Positions 43,936 to 52,496 of a DNA stretch of 64,000 bases are shown here, piece after piece. A program made the translations under genes and the position numbers. Each line of letters opens with the position of its first letter. Position 1 is the stretch's first letter. Below the pieces are notes generated by a model. The model had not been told where the DNA came from. It worked only from the letters and a program-made list of their open reading frames with translations, and made no database searches. This DNA comes from Lacunisphaera limnophila (GTDB lineage Bacteria > Verrucomicrobiota > Verrucomicrobiia > Opitutales > Opitutaceae), in assembly GCF_001746835.1 (NCBI RefSeq), contig NZ_CP016094.1:3053501-3117500 (forward strand), written 5' to 3'.

Positions 43936-45408
43936 CTAGAAGCGACGCTGGCCGCCGAAGGGGTTGGCGGCGGGGGCGGTGCCGGTGGCGTTGCCGACCG
44001 CGGCGAGGCCGGTGATGATGACATCACCCTCGGCGAGCCCGTCGATGACCTCGGAGGTGATTCCATCTGTGATGCCCACCTTGATCGAAACGGGTTGAGG
44101 AAGGGCGGTCTTGTCCCCGCCGGGCAGGCGGTAAACGGTCCGAGTAATGACGGTCACTTCGCCGGGGGCGGCGGGAGCCGGGGCGAGGCCGCGCTCGACC
44201 ATGAGCCGGCGGAACTGCTCACGCTGCTCGGGGGTGGCCTCGCGGAAATTGGTGATGCCCACCTCGGCCATGACGGCGCGGGCCTTCTCGCGCTGTTCGG
44301 GCGTGGCGTCGGCACCCAGCATGCCACCGCGGCGACCGCCGCCCTCGCCGGGGCTGGCGTTCTCGCGCGGCGGGCGCTCGCCGGCGGGAGGGGTGGCGGC
44401 CGCGGCCACGGTGGGGGCCGCGGGACTGGCCGCGCCGGCGGCGGGGGTGGGGCTGGTGGCGGCGAGTTTGGCGGCGACGGCCTCGGGTAGCCGGACCCGC
44501 AGGGAGGAGTTGGGCACGCGCAGGGTGTTTTCGCGGCTGGCGACGATGATGGAGACATTTGCGGTCATGCCGGGGCGCAGCTTGAGGTCCCGGTTATCGA
44601 CGCTGATGATGGTCTCGTAGGTGACGACGTTGCTGGCCATCTTCGGGGCGTTGCGGACCTGCGTGACCTGGCCGGTGAAATTGCGGTTGGGGAAGGCGTC
44701 GACGGTGAAGGTGACGGACTGGGCCTGTTGAACCGAGCCGATGTCCGCCTCGGCGACGGCCGCAGTGATCTGCATCTTGGCGAGGTCGTTCGCGATGGTG
44801 AAGAGCGTGGGGGCGTTGAGGCTGGCGGCGACGGTCTTGCCCTCCTCGGTCTGCTTCGAGATCACGATGCCATCGATCGGAGAGCGGATGGTGCAGCGGG
44901 CAAGATCGACGTTGGCATTCTCGACCGAGGCCTCGCGGGTCAGGAGCGAGGCGTTGGATTGGGCAAGCAGGGCCTCGGCCTGGTCCAGTTCCTGCCGGGT
45001 GACGAGAGACTTCGCGGCGAGTTCACGGGTGCGCTCGGTGTTGAGCTGCTGGAGGCGGTTGCTGGCCTTGGTCGAGGCGAGGTCGGCCTCGGCCTGGCGG
45101 AGGCGCTGGCGGTAGGTGGCGGGATCGATCTCGGCGATGATCTGGTCCTTTTTCACCACCGTATTGAAATCGGCGTGCAGCTTGACGATCAGGCCCGAAA
45201 TCTGGCTGCCCACATCGACCGAGAGCACGGCATCGAGCTGGCCGGTGGCGGTGACCACTTGCCGGACATTGCCCCGGGCGATCGTGGCGGTGTTGTACGA
45301 GGGCGGCGCTTCGACCGACCGGCTGCGCTGGTAGTAGTAATAACTGCCGCCGGCGGCGCCCAGCAAGGCAAGGGTGAGCAGGGTGGGGAAAAGTCGGGGG
45401 AAGGCCAT
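43936..45408 (-). CDS. MacA-like membrane fusion protein with inserted Pro/Ala-rich region
   Basis: The 490-residue product has an N-terminal anchor (LFPTLLTLALLGAAGGSYYYY). The barrel-sandwich segment is ATGQLDAVLSVDVGSQISGLI, followed by a coiled-coil hairpin and the beta-barrel part NLARCTIR-type to LRPGMTANVSIIVASRENTLRVP. An insertion of about 90 residues then follows (about 325-415). It is Pro/Ala/Gly-rich and contains two copies of ATPEQRE (ATPEQREKARAVMAEVG and ATPEQREQFRRLMVERG). The C-terminal domain VSIKVGITDGITSEVIDGLAEGDVII resumes after it. ATG 45408 is chosen as the start of the anchor. Confidence 0.85.
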   Translation of the reverse strand: MAFPRLFPTLLTLALLGAAGGSYYYYQRSRSVEAPPSYNTATIARGNVRQVVTATGQLDAVLSVDVGSQISGLIVKLHADFNTVVKKDQIIAEIDPATYRQRLRQAEADLASTKASNRLQQLNTERTRELAAKSLVTRQELDQAEALLAQSNASLLTREASVENANVDLARCTIRSPIDGIVISKQTEEGKTVAASLNAPTLFTIANDLAKMQITAAVAEADIGSVQQAQSVTFTVDAFPNRNFTGQVTQVRNAPKMASNVVTYETIISVDNRDLKLRPGMTANVSIIVASRENTLRVPNSSLRVRLPEAVAAKLAATSPTPAAGAASPAAPTVAAAATPPAGERPPRENASPGEGGGRRGGMLGADATPEQREKARAVMAEVGITNFREATPEQREQFRRLMVERGLAPAPAAPGEVTVITRTVYRLPGGDKTALPQPVSIKVGITDGITSEVIDGLAEGDVIITGLAAVGNATGTAPAANPFGGQRRF

Positions 45409-45420
45409 GGATTGGAGAAA

Positions 45421-45449
45421 AGGATAGCCCGCCCGCCGGGAGGGCGCAA
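45421..45449 (-). promoter_or_regulatory. Candidate sigma-70-type promoter of the MacA-like gene
   Basis: On the minus strand TTGCGC and TATCCT are separated by exactly 17 bases, 13 bases upstream of the ATG. The hexamers are moderate matches and the implied leader is short. Confidence 0.3.
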
Positions 45450-45536
45450 TCCCCGGTGCGAGAAATGTCGGGAGAGGCGCACGAACGGAAGCTTGCCGGT
45501 CCCCAGACGGCCCGCACACTGCCGCGGTTACCGCTC

Positions 45537-46958
45537 ATGCTTGCCAATCGTCACCGGGGCCTGGTCAGGATCCACGGCGCCGCCCTCCTGCTGGGGGTGG
45601 CGGTGTTCTTCTGGCTCTATGCGGAATTCATCATGCGGTACGTGCCGGTGGTGAAGCTGAGCCGGGAGGTGAACCTGCTGCAGTACTTCCTGTGCGTGGT
45701 GATCGGCCTGCTGGCCGGCGCCGAGCGGATCCGCGGCGTCGAGTCCCGCCTGACCCGGCTCGGTGGGGCGGAGGCGGCCGGGCTGGCCACGACCCAGGTC
45801 GGGCTGATGGCCCTGGCCGTGTTTGCCATGATGTTTGCCACGCAGGACCGCAGCATCAGCCGGTTGTTTCTCGGCTCGTTCCTTGCCTGGACCTGGCTGG
45901 GGTTGTTTTTCCTGCATGGCTGGCTGCCGCGGCGGCTGGCGGGATTTTTGTATGGCAGCGGGGCCCGGATCCCCACGCTGTTCATCGGGCGGGCCGAGAC
46001 CCTGCCGATGCTGGATGACTGGCTGAAGCAACGCATGCACCTGGGGGTGCTGCCGGCGGGTTTCCTGACGCTGGATGAGCTGGCGACCCCGGCGCGGAGT
46101 TCAGCGGCGCCCTTCATGGGGGCCGTCGACAAGCTGCCGCGGGTGCTGGCGGAGAAGGCGATCGCGCAGGTGATCCTGCTCGAGGTGCCCGCCAATCCGC
46201 TGATCGCCCGGCAGATTGTCGAGCAGTGCCAAGCGCAGGGTTGCCGCTTGCTGGTGCACCATCTCGTGGAGGAGGTCTTGGGGCATCCGGTGGTGTCCTC
46301 GGATGAAGGCGGGCATCATTTCTTCACGCTGCACGACGAGCCGCTGGAGGATCCGTTGAACCGGGCGCTGAAACGGCTCTTTGATGTGCTGGTGGCGCTG
46401 CCGGTGGTGGTGTGCCTGCTGCCGCCGTTGATGCTGGTCGTGTGGGTGGTGCAACGGTTCCAATCACCCGGACCGCTATTTCATGTCCGCGCGCGGTCGG
46501 GCGAAGGGCGGACGGAGTTTCCCATGTTGAAGTTCCGGTCGATGGAACTGGCTCCGGCCGATCCCCGGGCAGAGGGCCGGCAGGCCCGGTTGGGCGATGA
46601 CCGGATCTATCCGTTTGCGCGTTTTCTCCGGCGGCACAGCCTGGACGAGTTCCCGCAGTTTTGGAACGTCCTGATCGGGGAGATGAGTGTCGTCGGGCCG
46701 CGGCCGGTGATGCCGGTGCTCGACGAGGAATTCGAGCGGCAGGTGCGTTCCTACCGCTCGAAACACTGGGTGAAACCCGGGATCACGGGCTTGGCGCAAA
46801 GCGAAGGCTACCGGGGTGAAATTCAGACCCCGGAGCAACTCCACGAGCGGATCCGGCTCGATTTGTACTACATCGCGCATTGGTCGATGTGGTTGGACGT
46901 GCAGATTACCCTGAAGACGCTGCGCCAGGTTTTTCTGCCGCCGAAGTCGGCCTATTGA
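45537..46958 (+). CDS. Exopolysaccharide sugar transferase (undecaprenyl-phosphate glycosyl-1-P transferase)
   Basis: The 473-residue protein has four N-terminal membrane helices (residues about 10-130, e.g. GAALLLGVAVFFWLYAEF). A cytoplasmic NAD-like fold follows. The C-terminal bacterial sugar-transferase domain begins KRLFDVLVALPVVVCLLPP, with SPGPLFHVRARSGEGR, FPMLKFRSM, RFLRRHSLDEFPQFWNVLIGEMSVVGPRP and KPGITGLAQ. It transfers a sugar phosphate to undecaprenyl phosphate to start polysaccharide synthesis. ATG 45537 is preferred over the upstream in-frame start. No polysaccharide gene cluster follows; the GDP-mannose and UDP-sugar enzymes in this window may feed it. Confidence 0.88.
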   Translation: MLANRHRGLVRIHGAALLLGVAVFFWLYAEFIMRYVPVVKLSREVNLLQYFLCVVIGLLAGAERIRGVESRLTRLGGAEAAGLATTQVGLMALAVFAMMFATQDRSISRLFLGSFLAWTWLGLFFLHGWLPRRLAGFLYGSGARIPTLFIGRAETLPMLDDWLKQRMHLGVLPAGFLTLDELATPARSSAAPFMGAVDKLPRVLAEKAIAQVILLEVPANPLIARQIVEQCQAQGCRLLVHHLVEEVLGHPVVSSDEGGHHFFTLHDEPLEDPLNRALKRLFDVLVALPVVVCLLPPLMLVVWVVQRFQSPGPLFHVRARSGEGRTEFPMLKFRSMELAPADPRAEGRQARLGDDRIYPFARFLRRHSLDEFPQFWNVLIGEMSVVGPRPVMPVLDEEFERQVRSYRSKHWVKPGITGLAQSEGYRGEIQTPEQLHERIRLDLYYIAHWSMWLDVQITLKTLRQVFLPPKSAY

Positions 46959-47001
46959 GTTCCAGGCGAAGGCCGTTTGTCTCCGGTCGGCGGGCACAGA
47001 G

Positions 47002-47017
47002 CGCGAGCAAGCTCGCG
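47002..47017. repeat. Perfect CGCGAGC-AA-GCTCGCG hairpin
   Basis: A 7-bp stem with a two-base loop lies between the convergent sugar-transferase and GspB-like genes. It resembles the REP-like hairpins of other bacteria, and an imperfect copy is at 3884-3907. Confidence 0.7.
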
Positions 47018-47045
47018 GGTCCGCGCCGAGCGGCCCGAGCCGGGC

Positions 47046-47723
47046 TCAGAAATTGCGCGTGTATTGGGCGCCGGTCGGATCCTCGAACGTGAGGGAGGAG
47101 GAAGTGATGCCGATGAGTTTCAGGCCCATCTCATGCTCGACCAGGTCGCCGGCGCGATAGACGCGATCGTTCATCAGGACCTTGCTATCAGTGGCCGAGG
47201 CGCGGATGCCCGCGACCCGGATGGATTCGATGTACGTGGTGGCGCGAGCGTCCAGTCGACGCGGAGGGGTGGCGGCGCGGGCGGGCTCCGCAACGGTTGG
47301 GGCGGCGGGCTGGGCGGCGGGCCGGGTTTCGGCCACCCGGGCGGCGGGCGGCTCGGCCACGGCGGGCGGCGGTGCGAGCGGGACGACGAACACGTTGGGG
47401 GTGGTCGGGGCCGGAGCGGGCTGGGTGGTGGCGGCGATCGCCGGAGGGGGCATATTCGCCGGGACGATCACCGCGGGTTTTTCCGCCGGAGCCGGGGCGA
47501 CGGGGCCAGAGGAGGGGCGCAGGAGGAAGAATCCGGCGACAAGCACGACGAGCACACCCGCCCCACCGAGCCCAAGATAGAGCGGGGTGGATGAGGCCGG
47601 TTTGCCGCGGCGGGAAATGTGCCGCGGGGATTCGCCGCCGATGGTGGGCATGGCGGCCAGGGGCGGCGCCTCGCCGGTCCGCTGTTTCTGGGCTTTCTTG
47701 AGCGCGTCGTTGATCAGGCTCAT
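47046..47723 (-). CDS. GspB-like type II secretion assembly protein
   Basis: The 225-residue protein begins MSLINDALKKAQKQR, a start often seen in GspB-type proteins that work with ExeA/GspA. A single membrane helix (LYLGLGGAGVLVVLVAGFFLL) follows, then a Pro/Ala-rich periplasmic linker (residues about 75-160). The C-terminal GspB-type domain is TTYIESIRVAGIRASATDSKVLMNDRVYRAGDL...GLKLIGITSSSLTFEDPTG. It starts one base past the stop of the ExeA-like ATPase, so the two are one operon. Together they may help place the secretin in the peptidoglycan. The secretin in this window belongs to the pilus-type operon at 62483. Confidence 0.8.
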   Translation of the reverse strand: MSLINDALKKAQKQRTGEAPPLAAMPTIGGESPRHISRRGKPASSTPLYLGLGGAGVLVVLVAGFFLLRPSSGPVAPAPAEKPAVIVPANMPPPAIAATTQPAPAPTTPNVFVVPLAPPPAVAEPPAARVAETRPAAQPAAPTVAEPARAATPPRRLDARATTYIESIRVAGIRASATDSKVLMNDRVYRAGDLVEHEMGLKLIGITSSSLTFEDPTGAQYTRNF

Positions 47724-47724
47724 G

Positions 47725-48540
47725 TCAGTCGGTCAGGCGCTCCAAGTCGCGGGCGGCACGGCGGGCGTCCCAGTAGTTGACCTCGTCCGATTCGCGGATG
47801 AAGGCGGAGAGGAGGGACTTGTCGCAAAGATTGTTGATGATGCGGGGAATGCCCCGGCTCGACTTGTAGAGCCGGCGGAGCGCCCAGGAGGTGAAATGCG
47901 GGCGGCCCATGCTGCCGGAGACGGTGAGGCGGTGGGAGATGTAGCGGTCCATCTCGTCGCGGGTGAAGGGGCGGAGCTCGTAGTGGACGAGGATGCGCTG
48001 GCGGAGCTGGCGCAGTTCCTCGGCGGCGAGGCGGTCCTTCAGCTCCGTCTGGCCCATGAGCACGATCTGGAGGAGCTTCTGTTTGTCGGTTTCGAGATTG
48101 GACAGCAGGCGCACCTGTTCGAAGACCTCGAAGGAGAGATTCTGGGCCTCGTCGATGATGAGGACGATCTCCCGGCCCTTGGCGATGCGGTCGAGCAGGA
48201 CCTGGTTCATCTGCGCGACGAGGTCGTTCTTGCTGCGGGCGAGGTTGGGTTCGCCCAACTCGGTGAGGATGGCCTTCAGCATCTGCGTCTCGGTGACGCG
48301 GGGGTTGAGGACCAGGGCCGTGTCGTAATGGGCCGGGTCGAGCTCGCTGAGGAATTTGCGGCAGAGGGTGGTCTTGCCGCAGCCGACCTCGCCGATGAGC
48401 ACGATGAAGCCCTTTTTCTCGTGGACGCCGTATTTCAGATGCTGCAAAGCCTCCTGGTGAGTGTTGCTGAGGTAGAGAAACTTCGGGTCCGGAGTGATGT
48501 GGAACGGCATTTCCGTAAAACCGTAGTAGCTTTGATACAT
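47725..48540 (-). CDS. ExeA/GspA-like AAA ATPase
   Basis: The 271-residue product starts MYQSYYGFTEMPFHITPDPK, the ExeA-type signature. Walker A is GEVGCGKTTL near residue 46 and Walker B is VLIIDEAQNLSFEVFEQVRLLSNLE, with LRQRILVHYELRPFTRDEMDRYI later. ATG 48540 is the signature start; a longer in-frame start adds unlikely residues. The C-terminus is a helical domain ending in ERLTD, without the peptidoglycan-binding domain seen in full-length ExeA. It forms an operon with the GspB-like gene and is likely involved in secretion or pilus assembly. Confidence 0.87.
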   Translation of the reverse strand: MYQSYYGFTEMPFHITPDPKFLYLSNTHQEALQHLKYGVHEKKGFIVLIGEVGCGKTTLCRKFLSELDPAHYDTALVLNPRVTETQMLKAILTELGEPNLARSKNDLVAQMNQVLLDRIAKGREIVLIIDEAQNLSFEVFEQVRLLSNLETDKQKLLQIVLMGQTELKDRLAAEELRQLRQRILVHYELRPFTRDEMDRYISHRLTVSGSMGRPHFTSWALRRLYKSSRGIPRIINNLCDKSLLSAFIRESDEVNYWDARRAARDLERLTD

Positions 48541-48656
48541 CGTCCGGCAAGTATTTGGGCTGCACGGGAAAAAGCACGCCAAAACAACGTCAACCGGCTT
48601 TGAAAAACGTTGCCTGAGCCCCGGCGCGCACCTTTATCTGGCCGCCTTCTTCCCGG

Positions 48657-48947
48657 ATGAATCCCAGCAAACTGGTCAACGGAACCTTCGCCGTGCTTTT
48701 CACGGGCATCGCGCTGTGGGCGGTGGTCTTTTTCGTGGAAATGAACCGGGAGCTCAAGGCCCTGCAGTTGCAGGAGGCGGCCAACCTGCGCCGTCTGGCG
48801 GCGGCCGAGGCGAAGCTGAAGGAACAAACCGAGTATCTGGAGCGCCTGCGCCACGACCCGGCGTTGTTGGAGAGGATCATCCGCCAGAAACTCGGCTTCG
48901 CCAAGGGCGATGAATTTGTCTTCCGCTTTGAGAAACCCCTTCCATGA
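48657..48947 (+). CDS. FtsB/DivIC-family septum formation initiator-like protein
   Basis: This 96-residue bitopic protein has one N-terminal membrane helix (LVNGTFAVLFTGIALWAVVFF). A coiled-coil follows (EMNRELKALQLQEAANLRRLAAAEAKLKEQ is the heptad region, residues about 28-58), and then the typical RHDPALLERIIRQKLGFAKGDEFVFRF end. The last segment is a diagnostic feature of FtsB/DivIC proteins of the divisome. The stop overlaps the next gene's ATG by ATGA. It is divergent from the ExeA-like operon (116 bases). Confidence 0.85.
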   Translation: MNPSKLVNGTFAVLFTGIALWAVVFFVEMNRELKALQLQEAANLRRLAAAEAKLKEQTEYLERLRHDPALLERIIRQKLGFAKGDEFVFRFEKPLP

Positions 48948-50368
48948 ACACCGACTCCCTGATTTCCACCTATCGCGCCGCCGGCCAAGGCCAGGTCTTT
49001 GCCTTTTGGGAGTCGCTGGATGCGACCGCCCGGGCCGAACTGGCCGCGCAAGCCGCGGAAGTCGATCTGGCGGAGATCGAGCGGTTGAACCGCACGTTGG
49101 TCTTCAAGGCGGCGGGTGGCGGCGCGAACCTGGACGGGCTGGCGCCGGCGCCCTGCATCCTGCTGCCCGAGCACGGCGGCGACGCGGCGCAGTGGGCGGC
49201 GGCCACGGCCCGGGGCGAGGCGGCCTTGCGCGCGGGGCGGGTGGCGGCTTTCACCGTGGCGGGCGGGCAGGGGACGCGCCTGGGCTATGACGGACCGAAG
49301 GGGACCTTCGCCGTCACGCCGCTGAAGGCGAAGACGCTGTTTCAGGTTTTTGCGGAGAAGATCAAGGCCAGCGGTCTCCGTTACGGCCGGCCGCTGCACT
49401 GGTTCATCATGACGAGCCACGCGAACCACGCGCAGACCGAGGTGTTTTTCGCCGAGAACCGGCACTTCGGCCTCGATCCGGGCCGGGTGCATTTCTTCCG
49501 GCAGGGGCGGATGCCGGCGGTCGGATATGATGGGAAAATCCTGCTCGAGACCCCGGGCACGCTCGCCCTCAGTCCCGACGGTCACGGCGGCTCGCTGCGC
49601 GCGCTCCACCGCAGCGGCGCGCTCGACCTGATGCAGTCGGAAGGGGTGGACACGCTCAGTTACTTCCAGGTGGACAACCCGCTGGTGCGTTGTGTGGATC
49701 CGGCCTTCATCGGTTTTCACCTCGGCGCCGGGGCGGAGATGTCGAGCAAGATGGTGCCGAAGGCCTACCCGGAGGAAAAGGTGGGGCATTTCTGCCTCCA
49801 GGACGGCAAGATCGTGGTCGTTGAGTACAGCGACATGCCGCTGAGCATGCAGCGCGAGACCAACCCGGATCGGACCCTGCGGTATGGCGCGGGCAGCATT
49901 GCGATCCATGTGATCGACCGGGAATTCGCGCGGCGACTGGCGGTGGGGGGCGAGGATGTCGCCCTGCCGTTTCACCGGGCGGACAAGAAGATCGCCACCA
50001 TCGATGCCGCCGGGCAGCCGGTGAAGCCCACGGCGGCGAACGGCGTTAAATTTGAGATGTTTGTGTTCGATGCGATCCCCTTTGCGCGCAACTCCATTGT
50101 GATCGAGACCGCGCGCGCGGATGACTTCAGCCCGGTCAAGAATGCCGACGGCCTGGATTCACCCCGGACCAGCCGGGAGGATCAGATGCGGCAATTTGCG
50201 CGCTGGCTGCAGGGAGCGGGTGTCCCGGTCGCAACCGACGCCACCGGCCTGCCGCAAGCCCGCATCGAGGTCTCGCCGCTCTTTGGCTACGATGCCTCCA
50301 CATTCGCCGAGCGCTGGCAGGCGCTCCCGGTCAAGCCCGCCGTCGTCGAGGGACTTTATCTCGAATAG
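48944..50368 (+). CDS. UDP-sugar pyrophosphorylase (UDP-GlcNAc/UDP-glucose type)
   Basis: The 474-residue product belongs to the UDPGP type 1 family. The nucleotide motif GGQGTRLGYDGPKGTF is near residue 106. Further features are LHWFIMTSHANH, GRVHFFRQGRMPAV, LSPDGHGGSLRALHRSG, DTLSYFQVDNPLVR and GVKFEMFVFDAIPFA. Family members make UDP-GlcNAc or UDP-glucose/galactose from UTP and the sugar-1-phosphate. The motif set resembles eukaryotic-type UDP-GlcNAc pyrophosphorylases most, but the sugar cannot be fixed from sequence alone. It overlaps the FtsB-like gene and precedes a phosphohexomutase that could provide its substrate. Confidence 0.85.
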   Translation: MNTDSLISTYRAAGQGQVFAFWESLDATARAELAAQAAEVDLAEIERLNRTLVFKAAGGGANLDGLAPAPCILLPEHGGDAAQWAAATARGEAALRAGRVAAFTVAGGQGTRLGYDGPKGTFAVTPLKAKTLFQVFAEKIKASGLRYGRPLHWFIMTSHANHAQTEVFFAENRHFGLDPGRVHFFRQGRMPAVGYDGKILLETPGTLALSPDGHGGSLRALHRSGALDLMQSEGVDTLSYFQVDNPLVRCVDPAFIGFHLGAGAEMSSKMVPKAYPEEKVGHFCLQDGKIVVVEYSDMPLSMQRETNPDRTLRYGAGSIAIHVIDREFARRLAVGGEDVALPFHRADKKIATIDAAGQPVKPTAANGVKFEMFVFDAIPFARNSIVIETARADDFSPVKNADGLDSPRTSREDQMRQFARWLQGAGVPVATDATGLPQARIEVSPLFGYDASTFAERWQALPVKPAVVEGLYLE

Positions 50369-50472
50369 GTTTTCGCGGCAAGATCCCAGGCCGCGCCACC
50401 CGGCGGACGGCTTGTTTTAGGCCTTTGCTTTTCCGTTTCCAGCCAGCAAATTTCGGTTTCCCCACTTTTCCC

Positions 50473-52422
50473 ATGACCACCTCCGACCAGATTGTCCAAG
50501 CCGTGAAAAACGGCCAGTTGCTCACGAGTGCCGCCGACAACCTCCGGGCCTGGCTGCAGGCCGGCCTGCCGGCCTGGGCGGAGGAAAGCCTGCACGAGCT
50601 GATCGCGCGCGGGGAGTGGAGCGAGCTCAACGACCGCTTCTACCGCTACCTCGAGTTCGGCACCGGCGGCATGCGCGGGCGGACGATCGGGGTGAAGGCC
50701 GCCGCGGCGGAGACCGGCACGATCAACGCGCAGGGCTCCCCTGCGCACGCCAACGTCGGCAGCAACCTGCTCAACGACTTCACGCTGGTGCGCGCCGTCA
50801 TGGGCCTGCACCGCTACGTGGCGAAGTATCTCGCCACCCAGCACAGCGGCGCAAAGCCGAAGATCGTCATCGCCCACGACGTGCGGCACTTTTCCCGCCA
50901 TTTCTGCGAACTGGCCGCCTCCACCTGGGTGCGGCTGGGCGGCGAGGCGCTGATTTTCAGCGGCCCGCGGTCCACCCCGCAGCTAAGCTTTTCGGTGCGC
51001 CACTACGGGGCGCACACCGGCGTCGTAATCACCGCCAGCCACAATCCGCCGCACGACAACGGCTTCAAGGCCTACTTCGTGGACGGGGCGCAGGTGACCC
51101 CGCCGCACGACAAGGCCATTATCGCCGAGGTGGACCGCGTGACCCTGGCCGAGGTGAAGCAGCACCTGGTGAGCGATCTGGCGCTGGTCAAGACGCTCGG
51201 CAACGAGGCGGATGATGCCTATCTCGCCGTGGCCGCCCAGGCGGTGATCGATGCGGAGTTGCTGCGGAAGTCCGGCCTCAAGGTGGTTTACACCAACATC
51301 CACGGGGTGGGTGGCGTCTCGACGGTGCCCGCGCTCATTCATGCGGGCGTGCGTGTGACCGAGGTGCCGGAGCAGGCGGCGTTCGACGCCCGTTTCCCGA
51401 CGGTGAAGTCGCCGAACCCCGAGAACGCCGAGGCGCTCGCGCTGGGCGTGGCACTGGCGGAGAAGGAAGGCATCGACGTCGTGATGGCCACGGATCCCGA
51501 TGCCGACCGGGTGGGCGTCGCCGTCCGCAACGCGGCCGGGAAAATGGAGCTGCTGACCGGCAACCAGGTCGGCGCGCTGCTGGCCGATTACCGCATCAGC
51601 AAGTACAAGGAACTCGGCTGGATTCCGCCGGCTGGCACCCCGCACGCCTGCCTCATCAAGACCTTTGTGACGACCCCGTTGCAGGACGCCATCGGCAAGG
51701 GACACGGCGTGAAGGTCATCAACACGTTGACCGGCTTCAAGTGGATCGCAGCGAAGATGCGCGGGTACGAGGAGCAGCTGGTCAAGGCGATGGGGCATGG
51801 GTTTGACTACGATGCCACTCCGTTCCGCGAGCGGGCGCGCCTGCTGCAGCAGCACAGCAGCTTCTACCTTTTTGGCACCGAGGAGAGTTACGGTTACCTG
51901 CCGAACGATTCCGTGCGCGACAAGGATGGGAACTCGGCCTGCCTGATGTTTGCCGAGGTGTGCGCGTGGGTGAAGTCCCGCGGGCTGACGGTGCCGGCCT
52001 ACCTGGACGAGATTTACCTGCGTTACGGCTTCTTCCTCGAGGGCGTGATCAACATCTATTACGAGGGCGCCAGCGGGGCGGCGAAGATCAAGCGCATCCT
52101 CGACACCTATCGCGCGAGCCCGCCCACGGCCTTCGGTGACACGAAGGTCACGCGCTTTCAGGACTTTGGCCGCGAAAAGTTCTTCGATGCCGACAACGAG
52201 CAGATCCCGATGCAGGACCTGTACATCGTGACGCTGGCCAACGGCTACTCCTTCGCGGCGCGTGGCAGCGGGACGGAGCCGAAGATGAAATTCTACCTCT
52301 TTGCCTCGGGCCCGGTACAGTCGGCGGCCGACCTGCCCGCCGCCAAGGCACAGACCAAGGCCTCGCTGGATGCGCTCAAGGCGCTGATCGAGGCCGACGC
52401 CCGGAAGCGCGCGGAAGGTTGA
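50473..52422 (+). CDS. Alpha-D-phosphohexomutase (phosphoglucomutase/phosphomannomutase)
   Basis: The 649-residue enzyme interconverts hexose-1- and hexose-6-phosphates. The phosphoserine loop TASHNPPHDNGFKAYF is near residue 186, and the magnesium loop ATDPDADRVGVAV near residue 338. The sugar-binding GTEESYGYLPN is near residue 468, and the phosphate-binding RGSGTEPKMKFYLFA near the C-terminus. At 649 residues it is longer than most phosphomannomutases, as in the PgcA-type phosphoglucomutases. ATG 50473 is chosen; the upstream frame from 50425 is unlikely. With the UDPGP gene it forms a sugar-nucleotide pair. Confidence 0.93.
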   Translation: MTTSDQIVQAVKNGQLLTSAADNLRAWLQAGLPAWAEESLHELIARGEWSELNDRFYRYLEFGTGGMRGRTIGVKAAAAETGTINAQGSPAHANVGSNLLNDFTLVRAVMGLHRYVAKYLATQHSGAKPKIVIAHDVRHFSRHFCELAASTWVRLGGEALIFSGPRSTPQLSFSVRHYGAHTGVVITASHNPPHDNGFKAYFVDGAQVTPPHDKAIIAEVDRVTLAEVKQHLVSDLALVKTLGNEADDAYLAVAAQAVIDAELLRKSGLKVVYTNIHGVGGVSTVPALIHAGVRVTEVPEQAAFDARFPTVKSPNPENAEALALGVALAEKEGIDVVMATDPDADRVGVAVRNAAGKMELLTGNQVGALLADYRISKYKELGWIPPAGTPHACLIKTFVTTPLQDAIGKGHGVKVINTLTGFKWIAAKMRGYEEQLVKAMGHGFDYDATPFRERARLLQQHSSFYLFGTEESYGYLPNDSVRDKDGNSACLMFAEVCAWVKSRGLTVPAYLDEIYLRYGFFLEGVINIYYEGASGAAKIKRILDTYRASPPTAFGDTKVTRFQDFGREKFFDADNEQIPMQDLYIVTLANGYSFAARGSGTEPKMKFYLFASGPVQSAADLPAAKAQTKASLDALKALIEADARKRAEG

Positions 52423-52427
52423 GGCAA

Positions 52428-52496
52428 TTTGGCCACGGCTTTCACCGATTGGCACGGATTCAGCAACGTGGCTCATCCGTGAAATCCGTGGCTAAA
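52428..52496. repeat. ATCCGTG-family mirrored repeat, copy 5
   Basis: Left arm 52428-52459 (TTTGGCCACGG, then CACGGAT) and right arm 52474-52496 (ATCCGTGAAATCCGTGGCTAAA) are imperfect inverted repeats with a 14-base loop. The left arm starts 5 bases after the phosphohexomutase stop, and the right arm contains the start codon of the next gene. Confidence 0.85.

Noticed and set aside
52451..52468. TGGCACG followed by CAGCA, sigma-54-like
   Set aside because: The -12 element lacks TT, and the match arises from the CACGGAT word of the repeat; the hydrolase start is too close.
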